Source: an uncultured Bacteroidota bacterium
GTDB taxonomy: Bacteria > Bacteroidota > Bacteroidia > Chitinophagales > Chitinophagaceae
Assembly (NCBI GenBank): GCA_903905685.1
Contig: CAIVHI010000081.1
Location: 1 to 8,812, forward strand
Direction of reading: 5' to 3'
DNA length: 8,812 nt
Position 1 is the stretch's first letter; each line of letters opens with the position of its first letter. The notes under the pieces were generated by a model, which was not told the origin of the DNA, made no database searches, and saw only the letters and a program-made list of their open reading frames with translations. Below, one piece after another: positions 1 through 7,532 of the stretch. A program made the position numbers and the translations under genes.

Positions 1-147
1 ACACAATTCTGGATGTTCGGTATTGCTGCCAACGTCTGCTGTGTGATGCCAGCAGCGCCCACATTTTTTATACTGACTACCGCGAACTAGAACCTCTAAG
101 CCAGCATTGTTTTTTATTTGAAAAGATGGTTGCGATACCCTGAAAAT
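1..147 (-). pseudogene. ileS: Isoleucyl-tRNA synthetase (type 1) C-terminal zinc-finger fragment, truncated at its 5' side
   Basis: Read on the minus strand from 147 to 1, the only frame that makes sense gives about 49 residues. They end with a classic IleRS zinc-finger block: a KCGRCWHH motif (C-x2-C), then ADVGSNTEHPELC, with the window edge cutting just before the expected second C-x2-C cysteine. In full-length type-1 IleRS this domain closes the protein and is needed for aminoacylation of tRNA-Ile. The rest of the enzyme is absent: the frame meets TGA at 150-148, the frame contains no ATG or GTG (the only TTG lies at the very end), and none of the three minus-strand frames from 151 to 200 reads like IleRS. 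The 3' end lies outside the window. It could be a decayed gene, a recombination scar, or a chimeric assembly joint. The family call is firm; the pseudogene call is likely but depends on sequence outside the window. Confidence 0.8.
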
Positions 148-300
148 TCAAGTTGTTTTGATTTAACGAAATTAAGAAACCTGTTCTAATTTTCAAACGA
201 AATTTCCACCATTTCTTCGAAAAAACGCCAAACACTCCTCAAACTCTGCTCGCGCCCTTAAGCCAAGCCCCAATACCCCAATAAACTTTAAGTATACCGA

Positions 301-328
301 GGAAACTATTTTTACAAAAAATGTTTCC
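301..328. promoter_or_regulatory. 28-bp interrupted palindrome, probable TetR operator over the operon promoter
   Basis: The outer arms GGAAAC (301-306) and GTTTCC (323-328) are exact inverse complements. The inner arms TTTTT (309-313) and AAAAA (316-320) are as well, around a central AC. Eleven of thirteen arm positions pair. It lies 18 bases upstream of the chosen tetR ATG. A TATTTTTA box (307-314) inside it differs from the Bacteroidota -7 element TAnnTTTG only at the last base, but no good -33 TTTG sits at the right distance, so the promoter part is weak. Size, symmetry and position fit autoregulation by a TetR dimer. The rest of 148-346 is AT-rich and shows no gene. Confidence 0.6.
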
Positions 329-346
329 ATAGTTTTGCCGAGAATT

Positions 347-961
347 ATGGAGATACTGCCCAAAATACTCGGTGCTTCTGCCGAACTGTTCCGCCAGTAT
401 GGGTTCAAAACCATCACCATGGACGATATCGCCCGAAGGGCCGGCATCTCCAAAAAAACGCTTTACCAACACTTCGCCAACAAACACGAGGTGGTGAACG
501 ACTCTCTGGTATGGTATAAAGCCCAAATGACGGAGGCCTGCGAAGCCGTGCTGCAGGAGTCGGAAAATCCGGTAGAGGCCATGGTGCGCATGGCGGCGTT
601 TATGGACGAGAACCACAAGAAGATCAACCCCATGGCCATGTTCGAGCTGCAGCGTTTCTTCCCCGAGACCTACAACCTGTTTCGGGAGCTGCTGATTGAG
701 AAAGACGCCGGCATGATTCGCGAAAACATCTTGGAAGGCATGAGGCGGGGCCTATACCGCGACAACCTGAATGCCGACCTCCTGGCCCGCTACCGCCTGG
801 AAACGTCGCTCATGATACTGCAACCCAACCTCATGGTGAACGAGCGCGACGAACTGCTTTACGTGCACCTCGAAATTGCCGAACACTTTATGTATGGCAT
901 CATGACGGCACAAGGCGTGGAACTTTACATCAAGTACAAACAAAAATATTTGAAATCATGA
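347..961 (+). CDS. TetR/AcrR-family transcriptional regulator of the efflux operon
   Basis: This is a 204-residue, all-helical TetR-type repressor. The N-terminal DNA-binding domain is clear: helix 1 around ILGASAELFRQYGF (residues 7-20), then the helix-turn-helix at about 22-43, with TMDDIARRAGIS followed by KKTLYQHF and K46, the usual TetR signature. The remaining residues (about 50-204) are the divergent ligand-binding and dimerisation domain; the ligand cannot be named. A TTG at 335 would add four residues (MPRI), but the ATG at 347 starts at the usual distance before helix 1 and leaves the 301-328 palindrome free upstream, so I prefer it. The stop overlaps the next gene's start as ATGA (958-961), which ties it to the pump genes by translational coupling. 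It most likely represses its own operon until a pump substrate binds. Family confidence is very high; the regulatory role is inferred from context. Confidence 0.95.
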   Translation: MEILPKILGASAELFRQYGFKTITMDDIARRAGISKKTLYQHFANKHEVVNDSLVWYKAQMTEACEAVLQESENPVEAMVRMAAFMDENHKKINPMAMFELQRFFPETYNLFRELLIEKDAGMIRENILEGMRRGLYRDNLNADLLARYRLETSLMILQPNLMVNERDELLYVHLEIAEHFMYGIMTAQGVELYIKYKQKYLKS

Positions 962-2313
962 ATCATATCCGGATACTTACGTTGGGTGCCCTGCTGCTGT
1001 GCGGCGGCTTGAGGGCGCAGCAAATGCCCCTGAGCCTACAGGCCTGCACCGACTTCGCCGTACAAAACAACTACAACATCAAGAATGCCAAGATTGATGT
1101 GCTGATTCAGCAGGCGCAAAACGACCAGTTGCTGGCGGCTGCCTACCCCCACTTCTCGGGCTCGGCCAGCTTCAACGACTTCGTGAATCCGCCGGTATCG
1201 TTTTTCCCCAATGCCTTGCTGCGGGGTTTCCCGGGCTTCGGCAACCTGCCGGCAGATGGCTACACTTCGGTGCCCTTCACCCCCAAGTATTCGTCGTCGG
1301 CCACGGTGAATGCGTCTCAGGTGGTGTTCGATGGCAATGTGTTCATCGCCCTCCAAGCCCGCAACACCGTGATGGAGATGGCCGAAAAGGCATCGGCGCT
1401 CACGGTGGAGAATGTGAAGTACAATGTATACAAGGCTTACAACTCGCTGGTGATTGCCTACCGGCAATTCGCCATCCTAAAGTCGTCGCTGGCCTATGCC
1501 CGCAGCATAGAGCACGACATCAGCCTGGTGCAGAAGAACGGCTTCGCAGAGAAAATAGACGTGGAGCGTACTACGGTGCAAATCAATAATCTGGCAACCG
1601 ACAGTATCCGCATCGAGAACATGCTCACGATGTCGGAGCAACTGCTGAAGTACCAAATGGGGATGGCCATCACCACCCCCATCGTGCTTACCGACACTGC
1701 GCTGGACCTGCGCCGCAAAGAGACTGCGGCACTGCTGGGCGAAGAAAAAAACTACGACCGTGTGCCCGCCTACGACCTGCTGCAAACCCAATTGAAGTTG
1801 AACGACTTCAACATCAGGAGGTTCAAGCTGTCGGCCTACCCGTCGCTGGCCGCGGTCGGCAACTTGGGCTACAACTATTCCGCCAACGATTTTTCGGACA
1901 TGACCAAGGGCAGCAACTACGTGTTCAGTTCCATGATTGGCCTCCAGTTGAGTGTGCCCATCTATTCGGGCAAACTGCGCCTCAACCAGTTGCGCGAAGC
2001 CAACCTGAATTTGGAAAAGACCAGGAACAGTATCGAAAACATCAAGCAGACCATAGATTTCCAAGTGGCCTCCTCGCGCACCAACCTGCAAAACGTCATC
2101 CTGCAACTCCGCAGCCAGTCGAACAACCTGGCACTGGCCGAGGAAGTGCTCGATTTGGCCCGCAGCAAGTATAAAGCGGGCGTTGGCAGCAATCTGGAAG
2201 TGACCGAAGCCCAAACCGACCTCCTGCGCTCGCAAACCAACTATTTCTCTACCATGCTCGACCTCGTGAATGCCGAAGCCGACCTGAAAAAAGCATTGGG
2301 ACTATTACGTTAA
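958..2313 (+). CDS. TolC-family outer membrane efflux protein
   Basis: This is a 451-residue outer membrane factor, the trimeric duct through which a tripartite pump expels its substrates. Residues 1-20 are a Sec signal peptide (hydrophobic core LTLGALLLCGGL, likely cleavage after LRA, before QQ). Two OEP repeats follow. The first covers roughly 24-235, with helix-rich stretches, a Q-VVFDGN strand motif near 121-127, and a Gly/Pro-rich outer-membrane loop at about 78-110. The second covers roughly 265-450, with QLSVPIYSGK at 330-339, an LREANLNLEKTR helix, and the typical ending in which KAGVGSNLEVTEAQTDLL leads to AEADLKKALGLL. Length and duplication match the family. It overlaps tetR by four bases and lies 47 bases ahead of the adaptor's chosen start, so it belongs to the same transcript. 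The family is certain, but the specific substrates are not readable from an OMF. Confidence 0.95.
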   Translation: MNHIRILTLGALLLCGGLRAQQMPLSLQACTDFAVQNNYNIKNAKIDVLIQQAQNDQLLAAAYPHFSGSASFNDFVNPPVSFFPNALLRGFPGFGNLPADGYTSVPFTPKYSSSATVNASQVVFDGNVFIALQARNTVMEMAEKASALTVENVKYNVYKAYNSLVIAYRQFAILKSSLAYARSIEHDISLVQKNGFAEKIDVERTTVQINNLATDSIRIENMLTMSEQLLKYQMGMAITTPIVLTDTALDLRRKETAALLGEEKNYDRVPAYDLLQTQLKLNDFNIRRFKLSAYPSLAAVGNLGYNYSANDFSDMTKGSNYVFSSMIGLQLSVPIYSGKLRLNQLREANLNLEKTRNSIENIKQTIDFQVASSRTNLQNVILQLRSQSNNLALAEEVLDLARSKYKAGVGSNLEVTEAQTDLLRSQTNYFSTMLDLVNAEADLKKALGLLR

Positions 2314-2360
2314 CATCCGTCAACCATCATCCACTCGAAATGCCAAACAACACCAATAAT

Positions 2361-3449
2361 ATGAAGAAACTGTTTTATCTTTTGTTGCCCGTATTGGTAC
2401 TCGCGGCGTGCCACGGGGCTCCCGACAAAGCCACCCAACTTGCCGACCTGAAAAAGCAACGTGCCGAACTGGACACGAAAATCAAGGAACTGGAAGCCGG
2501 CGCCCCGGCCGACAGCGGCAAGTCGAAGCCCGTATCCATCACGGTAGTGCAGCCGGCCGACTTCCATGCCTATGTGGAAGTGCAGTCGGCCATCAATGGC
2601 GACGACAACATCTTGGCTACACCCAAGGCACCGGGCACAGTAAAAGCCATCAATGTGGTAGCCGGCCGCCACGTAGGTGCAGGCGAGATATTGGCAACGC
2701 TCGATGCCTCGGCAATTGAGCAGCAAATAGAGGCCTTGATGCCCCAGCTCACGCTCACCAAGTCGGTTTATGAAAAGCAGCAAAACCTGTGGTCGCAAAA
2801 CATAGGCACCGAAGTGCAACTGATGACGGCGAAGGCGCAATATGAATCGGTGCAGAAGCAGATATCGGCCTTGCAGACCCAAAAGGACATGTACCGCATC
2901 GTATCGCCCATTTCGGGCACCGTTGATGCCGTGAACCTGAAAGTAGGGGACTTCGCATCGCCGGGCATGAGCGGCATCAAGGTGGTGAACACCGAGAAGC
3001 TGAAAGCCGAAGCCAGCGTGGGCCAAAACTACTTGGGCAAGATTCGGGAAGGCGACCCCGTCACCCTCATTTTCCCGGACATCAACGACACCATCAAGAC
3101 CACGCTTACCCATGTGTCTCAAGCGGTAGACCCCATCTCGCGTGCATTTACGGCACAGGTGGTATTGGGGCACGATGCGAAGCTGCACCCCAACATGAGT
3201 TGCATCATGCGCATCTCCAACTACGAGAACACCAAGGCACTGGTGGTACCGGTATCGATCATCCAAAAGACGCAGAACGGCACTATGGTCTACATCGTAA
3301 AAGACGGCAAGGCGCAAAGTGTGGTGGTGACTACCGGCCAGAACTCCAACGGACAGGTGGAAATCACATCGGGCCTGCATGCCGGCGACCAAGTGGTGAC
3401 TACCGGCTATGAAGAACTGGACGACAACGAGCGCGTAACGCTACAATAA
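2361..3449 (+). CDS. RND efflux periplasmic adaptor (membrane-fusion lipoprotein, HlyD/AcrA family)
   Basis: This is the adaptor that links the inner-membrane RND pump to the TolC duct. From the ATG at 2361 it has 362 residues and starts with a lipoprotein signal peptide, MKKLFYLLLPVLVLAAC, whose LAAC lipobox predicts lipidation at Cys17. An ATG at 2340 would add MPNNTNN in front of that signal; I prefer 2361 because it gives a normal short n-region and has an A-rich leader. After the Cys comes an uncommon charged coil (about 24-47, repeated LKKQ and IKELE). Then follow the first lipoyl half (about 86-115), a short alpha-hairpin of about 55 residues (118-175), the second lipoyl half with YRIVSPISGTVDAV (178-192), a beta-barrel (about 213-290), and a membrane-proximal domain ending in ELDDNERVTLQ. 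It lies between the OMF and RND genes, so the role is well supported. Confidence 0.93.
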   Translation: MKKLFYLLLPVLVLAACHGAPDKATQLADLKKQRAELDTKIKELEAGAPADSGKSKPVSITVVQPADFHAYVEVQSAINGDDNILATPKAPGTVKAINVVAGRHVGAGEILATLDASAIEQQIEALMPQLTLTKSVYEKQQNLWSQNIGTEVQLMTAKAQYESVQKQISALQTQKDMYRIVSPISGTVDAVNLKVGDFASPGMSGIKVVNTEKLKAEASVGQNYLGKIREGDPVTLIFPDINDTIKTTLTHVSQAVDPISRAFTAQVVLGHDAKLHPNMSCIMRISNYENTKALVVPVSIIQKTQNGTMVYIVKDGKAQSVVVTTGQNSNGQVEITSGLHAGDQVVTTGYEELDDNERVTLQ

Positions 3450-3548
3450 CCCGGGACACCCTATAGGCGTCAGCACACCTGCACCGCGCGGGCTTCTGTT
3501 GCCGTTCAACACACAACAACAAGATTCAAGTCCTAACAACAAACAACC

Positions 3549-6500
3549 ATGAAAGACTTATTCAAGGAATTCAAGCCGTCGAGTTGGGCCATCGACAACC
3601 GGACGGCGATATACATCATCACCGTCCTCATCACCCTTGCCGGCCTGATGACCTACCTAAACCTGCCCAAGGAGCAGTTTCCGGACATCAAGATTCCGCA
3701 AATCATCGTTCAGACCCTGTATCCCGGCACCTCGCCGGAGAACATGGAGAACCTGGTGACCAAGCCTATAGAGAAGCAGGTGAAAAACCTGACCGGCGTG
3801 AAGAAGGTGACCAGCAGCTCCTTCCAAGACTACTCGGTGGTGATCGTGGAATTCAATACCGACGTCAAGATAGACAAGGCCAAGCAGGACGTTAAGGATG
3901 CCGTGGACAAAGCCAAGCAGGACCTGCCCAAGACCCTGCCCTACCAACCCGAAGTGAAGGACATCGACCTTTCGGAAATCCCCATCCTCTCCATCAACAT
4001 CTCGGGCAACTACGACCTGAACCGGCTGAAGAAGTATGCCGACAAGGTGAAGGACAATGTGGAAGCCCTGCGGGAAATCAAGCGCGTGGACCGCGTGGGT
4101 GCCCCGGAGCGTGAAATACAGATCAATGTAGACATGTTCAAGATGCAGGGTGCCGGCCTCACCTTCGACGACATAGACCGCACAGTAGCGTCGGAGAACG
4201 TATCTACCACCGCCGGCGAGGTGTCGATGAACAACCAAAAACGCATCCTCAGCATCCGCGACGAATTCAAAACAGCAGCCCAAATAGGCGACCTCATAGT
4301 GCGCAACCAGCAGGGCAAAAGCATCTACCTGAAAAACATTGCCACCGTGGTAGACAGCTTTGCCGAGCAAAAAAGCTATGCACGACTGGAAGGCAAGAAC
4401 GTCATCACCCTGAACGTCATCAAGGCCAAGGGCGAGAACCTGATTGAAGCCTCCGACAAGATTCAGGCTTTGATTGCCAAATTGCAAAAAGACGACCTGC
4501 CCAAGGACCTCAAGATTGTCTGCACCGGCGACCAATCGAGCACCACCCGCAACACCGTTCACGACCTTGTGAACACCATCATCATCGGCTTCCTGCTCGT
4601 AACCCTCATCCTGATGTTCTTCATGGGTGTGACCAATGCGTTGTTTGTGGCCATGTCGGTACCGCTGTCTTGCGCTGTGGCGTTTCTGGTGCTACCCTCC
4701 ATCGGGTTTACCCTCAACATGATTGTGCTGTTCTCGTTCCTGCTGGCCTTGGGCATTGTGGTGGACGATGCCATTGTGGTGATTGAAAACACGCACCGCA
4801 TTTTCGACAACGGCAAAATGAGCATATCGAAGGCCGCCAAAATGGCTACAGGAGAAGTATTCCTCCCCGTACTCTCCGGCACGGCCACAACCCTGATGCC
4901 GTTCATCCCGCTGGCATTCTGGAAAGGCGTCATCGGCTCCTTCATGTTCTTCCTGCCCATCACCCTCATCATCACCCTAATGGCCTCGCTGGTGGTAGCC
5001 TACCTCATCAATCCCGTATTTGCGGTGAGTTTCATGAAGCCCGAAGACAATGAAGCCCACGGCAAGAACAAATTCGGCAAGCGCGACAAAATCATGGCGG
5101 TGGTCTTCCTGACGCTGGCAGGTTTGTTCTACCTCGGCAAGAATTGGGGTATGGCCAACTTCGTGATGTTCATCTACCTGTTCATCCTACTCGAAAAATT
5201 CATCCTGTCGAAATGGATTTACGCCTTCCAAAACAAGTTGTGGCCGGCCTTCCGCGACTGGTATACCCGCTGGCTGAAACGCTCGCTGCACCGTCCCGGC
5301 TTGGTAATGTTCATCACCTTGATATTTATGGTGGTTACGCCGTTCGGCTATGTGGCCCGCCATCCCCCGTTCGTGTTCTTCCCGTCTGCCGACCCCAACT
5401 TCGCCTATGTATACCTAAGTCTGCCCGTGGGCACCGACCAAGCCTACACCAACGAAGTGTTGAAGAAACTGGAGACCCGCGTGAATACCGTATTGGGCAA
5501 TGACCCCGCCACAGGCAAGAAAAACCCGATTGTGAATTCGGTGATATCCAACGTGACCGTTGGTGCGGTAGACCCGAACAGCGGCGAAATAGGCGATTTC
5601 CCCAACAAGGGCAAGATTACGGTGGCCTTCGTAGAATACTCGGAACGCAAGGGCGTATCTACCGCAACCTACCTCAACAAGATACGTGAAGCAGTGAAGG
5701 AATATCCCGGTGCTGAAGTGACCGTAGACAAGGAATCGGGCGGACCACCCCTGCAAAAGCCCGTGGTGATTGAAATGACCTGCGACAACCTCGATACCCT
5801 CGTAAACACATCTGAAAGGCTGAAACGCTTTATAGAATCGAAGCAGATTGCCGGCCTTGAGGGGCTCCGCAGCGACTTCCAAGCCAACAAGCCCGAAATC
5901 GTTTTCGACCTGGACCGCGAGCGCATGGACAATGAAGGAATATCCACCTACATGGTGGCCGCCAACCTGCGCACCGCCATCTTCGGCAAGGAAATCTCCC
6001 GCTTCCGCGATGCCAACGACGACTACCCCATCACCTTGCGCCTCGCCGCCACCCAAAGGCTGGACATCGACGCGGTACGCAATATGCCCGTCATTTACCG
6101 CGACATGGGCATGATGGGTGCACCCATCCGCCAAGTGCCGGTGAGCTCGTTCTCCGACATGCGCTACTCGGCCACCTACGGCGGCATCAAGCGTAAGAAC
6201 CAGAAACGCATCATCTCGCTGTCGTCCAATGTGATATCGGGCTTTAGCGACAATGACGTGGTAGCCAATGTGACGCGCGAAATCGCCAACTTCCACGCCC
6301 CTGCCGGCCTCACCATCAAGATGAGCGGCCAGCAGGAAGACCAAGCCGAAACCGGCAGCTTCCTCGGTCATGCCATGCTGACGTCTATTGCCTTGATCTT
6401 CATCATCCTGGTGTTGCAGTTCAACTCCCTGAGCCGCACCCTCATCATTATGAGCGAAGTGGTATTCAGCGTGGTGGGCGTGTTCTTGGGCTATGCCATC

Positions 6501-6941
6501 TTCGGCAACACCTTCTCCATGGTCATGAGCGGCATAGGCATCATAGCCCTGTGCGGTATAGTGGTGCGGAACGGGATATTGCTGGTAGAGTTTATGGACT
6601 TGATGCTCAAGGAGGGCATGGCCCCCTACGATGCCATTGTGGAAGCCGGCCGTACCCGTATGACGCCGGTACTGCTCACCGCAACGGCGGCCTGCCTCGG
6701 CCTCGTACCCTTGGCCGTAGGCATGAACATCGACTTCGGCACCCTGCTCACGGAGCTCAACCCGCACATCTTCTTTGGTGGCGACAGTGCCGCCCTGTGG
6801 TCGTCGTTGGCATGGACCATGATTTACGGCCTCACCTTCGCCACCTTCCTAACTTTGATAGTGGTGCCCGTAATGTGCCTGCTCAGCTTCCGCTTCAAGA
6901 AGTGGGTGGGCAAGCGCATAGGCCGCGAAATCAACTATTGA
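3549..6941 (+). CDS. RND-family efflux permease (AcrB/HAE-like, AcrB/AcrD/AcrF family)
   Basis: This is the proton-driven inner-membrane engine of the pump. Its 1130 residues are about 80 more than AcrB. TM1 is at about 20-38, followed by the first porter domains (41-335) with the usual YPGTSPENMENLVTKPIE block. TM2-TM6 lie between about 340 and 495. TM4 carries the paired acidic residues D406 and D407 in GIVVDDAIVVIEN, equivalent to AcrB D407/D408. The second periplasmic half covers about 605-935 and TM8-TM12 about 940-1115. R1037 and T1044 (RTRMTPVLLT) match AcrB R971 and T978. The AcrB K940 position is an arginine here, R1007 in VVRNGILLVEF. Two extra hydrophobic segments (about 515-530 and 536-554) sit between TM6 and TM7, and the TM11-TM12 loop is enlarged (about 1058-1085). 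A 99-base non-coding gap separates it from the adaptor; I see no clear promoter or terminator in that gap. The substrate is unknown. Confidence 0.96.
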   Translation: MKDLFKEFKPSSWAIDNRTAIYIITVLITLAGLMTYLNLPKEQFPDIKIPQIIVQTLYPGTSPENMENLVTKPIEKQVKNLTGVKKVTSSSFQDYSVVIVEFNTDVKIDKAKQDVKDAVDKAKQDLPKTLPYQPEVKDIDLSEIPILSINISGNYDLNRLKKYADKVKDNVEALREIKRVDRVGAPEREIQINVDMFKMQGAGLTFDDIDRTVASENVSTTAGEVSMNNQKRILSIRDEFKTAAQIGDLIVRNQQGKSIYLKNIATVVDSFAEQKSYARLEGKNVITLNVIKAKGENLIEASDKIQALIAKLQKDDLPKDLKIVCTGDQSSTTRNTVHDLVNTIIIGFLLVTLILMFFMGVTNALFVAMSVPLSCAVAFLVLPSIGFTLNMIVLFSFLLALGIVVDDAIVVIENTHRIFDNGKMSISKAAKMATGEVFLPVLSGTATTLMPFIPLAFWKGVIGSFMFFLPITLIITLMASLVVAYLINPVFAVSFMKPEDNEAHGKNKFGKRDKIMAVVFLTLAGLFYLGKNWGMANFVMFIYLFILLEKFILSKWIYAFQNKLWPAFRDWYTRWLKRSLHRPGLVMFITLIFMVVTPFGYVARHPPFVFFPSADPNFAYVYLSLPVGTDQAYTNEVLKKLETRVNTVLGNDPATGKKNPIVNSVISNVTVGAVDPNSGEIGDFPNKGKITVAFVEYSERKGVSTATYLNKIREAVKEYPGAEVTVDKESGGPPLQKPVVIEMTCDNLDTLVNTSERLKRFIESKQIAGLEGLRSDFQANKPEIVFDLDRERMDNEGISTYMVAANLRTAIFGKEISRFRDANDDYPITLRLAATQRLDIDAVRNMPVIYRDMGMMGAPIRQVPVSSFSDMRYSATYGGIKRKNQKRIISLSSNVISGFSDNDVVANVTREIANFHAPAGLTIKMSGQQEDQAETGSFLGHAMLTSIALIFIILVLQFNSLSRTLIIMSEVVFSVVGVFLGYAIFGNTFSMVMSGIGIIALCGIVVRNGILLVEFMDLMLKEGMAPYDAIVEAGRTRMTPVLLTATAACLGLVPLAVGMNIDFGTLLTELNPHIFFGGDSAALWSSLAWTMIYGLTFATFLTLIVVPVMCLLSFRFKKWVGKRIGREINY

Positions 6942-6960
6942 TACGCAAACCTTTTAGAAA

Positions 6961-7002
6961 CACACGGGGTGGAGCGGAAGCTTCACCCTGTGTGCATTTT
7001 TT
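6961..7002 (+). terminator. Intrinsic terminator of the efflux operon, probably shared with the convergent gene
   Basis: A 15-bp stem pairs 6961-6975 with 6980-6994, with only two G-T wobbles, and is closed by a GGAA (GNRA-type) tetraloop at 6976-6979. Two bases later a run of six T follows (6997-7002). It starts 19 bases after the RND stop and lies 15 bases beyond the last base of the minus-strand small gene, so it sits between two converging transcripts. On the minus strand the hairpin is followed only by TTTCTAAAA, a weaker U-tract, so termination in that direction would be less efficient. Confidence 0.9.
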
Positions 7003-7009
7003 GGGGGGA

Positions 7010-7219
7010 CTAATCTTCAAGGATGCTGTCTATTTGGGCATCCCTGTTCGCGGCAGTGGTTATGAAATCCTTCCTCCGAACAGAAACCCAATGTCCGTTA
7101 TCGTTAAGGACGTTCCCAATCCCCTCATTAGGACTATCTTTGTAATCGTATTTTCCGCCCTTGGTTATGCGTTTTTCTTCAAAATCCCTCAGCGCTATTA
7201 CCTTCATACCTACCTTCAT
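7010..7219 (-). CDS. Small conserved-looking protein of unknown function (69 aa, possible SH3-like fold)
   Basis: I do not recognise a named family. From the ATG at 7219 the product is 69 residues, soluble and charged, with no signal peptide or membrane segment. It begins MKVGMKVIALRDFEEKRITKG, continues through a Lys/Tyr/Asp-rich turn, then has VLNDNGHWVSVRRKDF and a polar tail ending ILED. The order of short strands, the NDNG turn and the W-V-x-V-x4-F spacing resemble small SH3-like barrel proteins common in phages and Bacteroidota, but that is only a resemblance. A second ATG at 7207 (MKVIALRDF) is an equally possible start. The frame also stays open to a TTG at 7270, which I reject because it lies upstream of the promoter at 7271-7240. 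It converges on the RND gene and shares its terminator. The reality of the gene rests on the promoter fit and the coherent composition. Confidence 0.7.
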   Translation of the reverse strand: MKVGMKVIALRDFEEKRITKGGKYDYKDSPNEGIGNVLNDNGHWVSVRRKDFITTAANRDAQIDSILED

Positions 7220-7239
7220 ATTTTTTCGTTGTTTTTGTA

Positions 7240-7271
7240 CAAATATACCAAATATATAACGTACTATCAAA
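7240..7271 (-). promoter_or_regulatory. Consensus-perfect Bacteroidota promoter for the 69-aa gene
   Basis: On the minus strand, TTTG (7271-7268) is followed after exactly 20 bases by TATATTTG (7247-7240), which fits the TTTG / 19-21 bases / TAnnTTTG pattern of the Bacteroidota primary sigma factor. Transcription would start near 7235, leaving a leader of about 15 bases before the ATG at 7219. A second TATATTTG (7256-7249) lies nine bases upstream, but it is too close to the TTTG to pair with it. Confidence 0.75.
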
Positions 7272-7455
7272 TTTAATTAAAAACTTAACGCTCGACGACG
7301 CTGCCTCTTTGAAGATACCGCAACAGATTCCGAAGATATCACACGTTTATAGCCAACCTGCCCCCCGAATGAAAACACGACGCGGAAGGCATCGCAACTG
7401 TTGGAACGATGGAAGTTCAAGGGTCGGCATGGAAACCTTCAGGAATCGAACGACG

Positions 7456-7532
7456 TGCGATACCTTCGGCATCGTCGACATCGGGTCGGCTTTATGGGCC
7501 ATAAACATGCGATGCTGTCGGCATCGTTCGAC
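7456..7532. repeat. Pair of imperfect direct repeats, each an internal hairpin, with a third half-copy
   Basis: Copy A (7456-7479) and copy B (7508-7532) share TGCGAT, then TCGGCATCGT, then CGAC. They differ at three central bases and by one inserted T, and are offset by 52 bases. Each can fold on itself: GCGATGC (7509-7515) pairs with GCATCGT (7521-7527) across a five-base loop in B, and A folds similarly with an A/C mismatch. Between them TTTATG (7491-7496) and CATAAA (7500-7505) form a six-bp stem. A looser third element has TGCGATG at 7546-7552 and CATCGTC at 7576-7582. Confidence 0.6.

Noticed and set aside
3..140. Plus-strand frame open from the left edge to TGA at 141, as the end of another gene
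   Set aside because: Its residues form no recognisable protein, and the same bases on the minus strand give a clear IleRS zinc-finger motif.
187..194. TAATTTTC as the -7 box of the tetR operon
   Set aside because: It differs from TAnnTTTG at the final base, and the nearest upstream TTTG (157-160) is 26 bases away, too far. It would also leave a 150-base leader.
5415..6767. 450-codon minus-strand frame opposite the RND gene
   Set aside because: It is a shadow of the GC-rich permease gene: the translation is rich in His, Gln and Gly without domains, while the plus strand encodes a complete RND protein.
7440..7460. T-loop-like GTTCGATTCC on the minus strand, suggesting a tRNA
   Set aside because: The five bases on either side cannot form a T-stem, and no acceptor or anticodon arm can be built around it.
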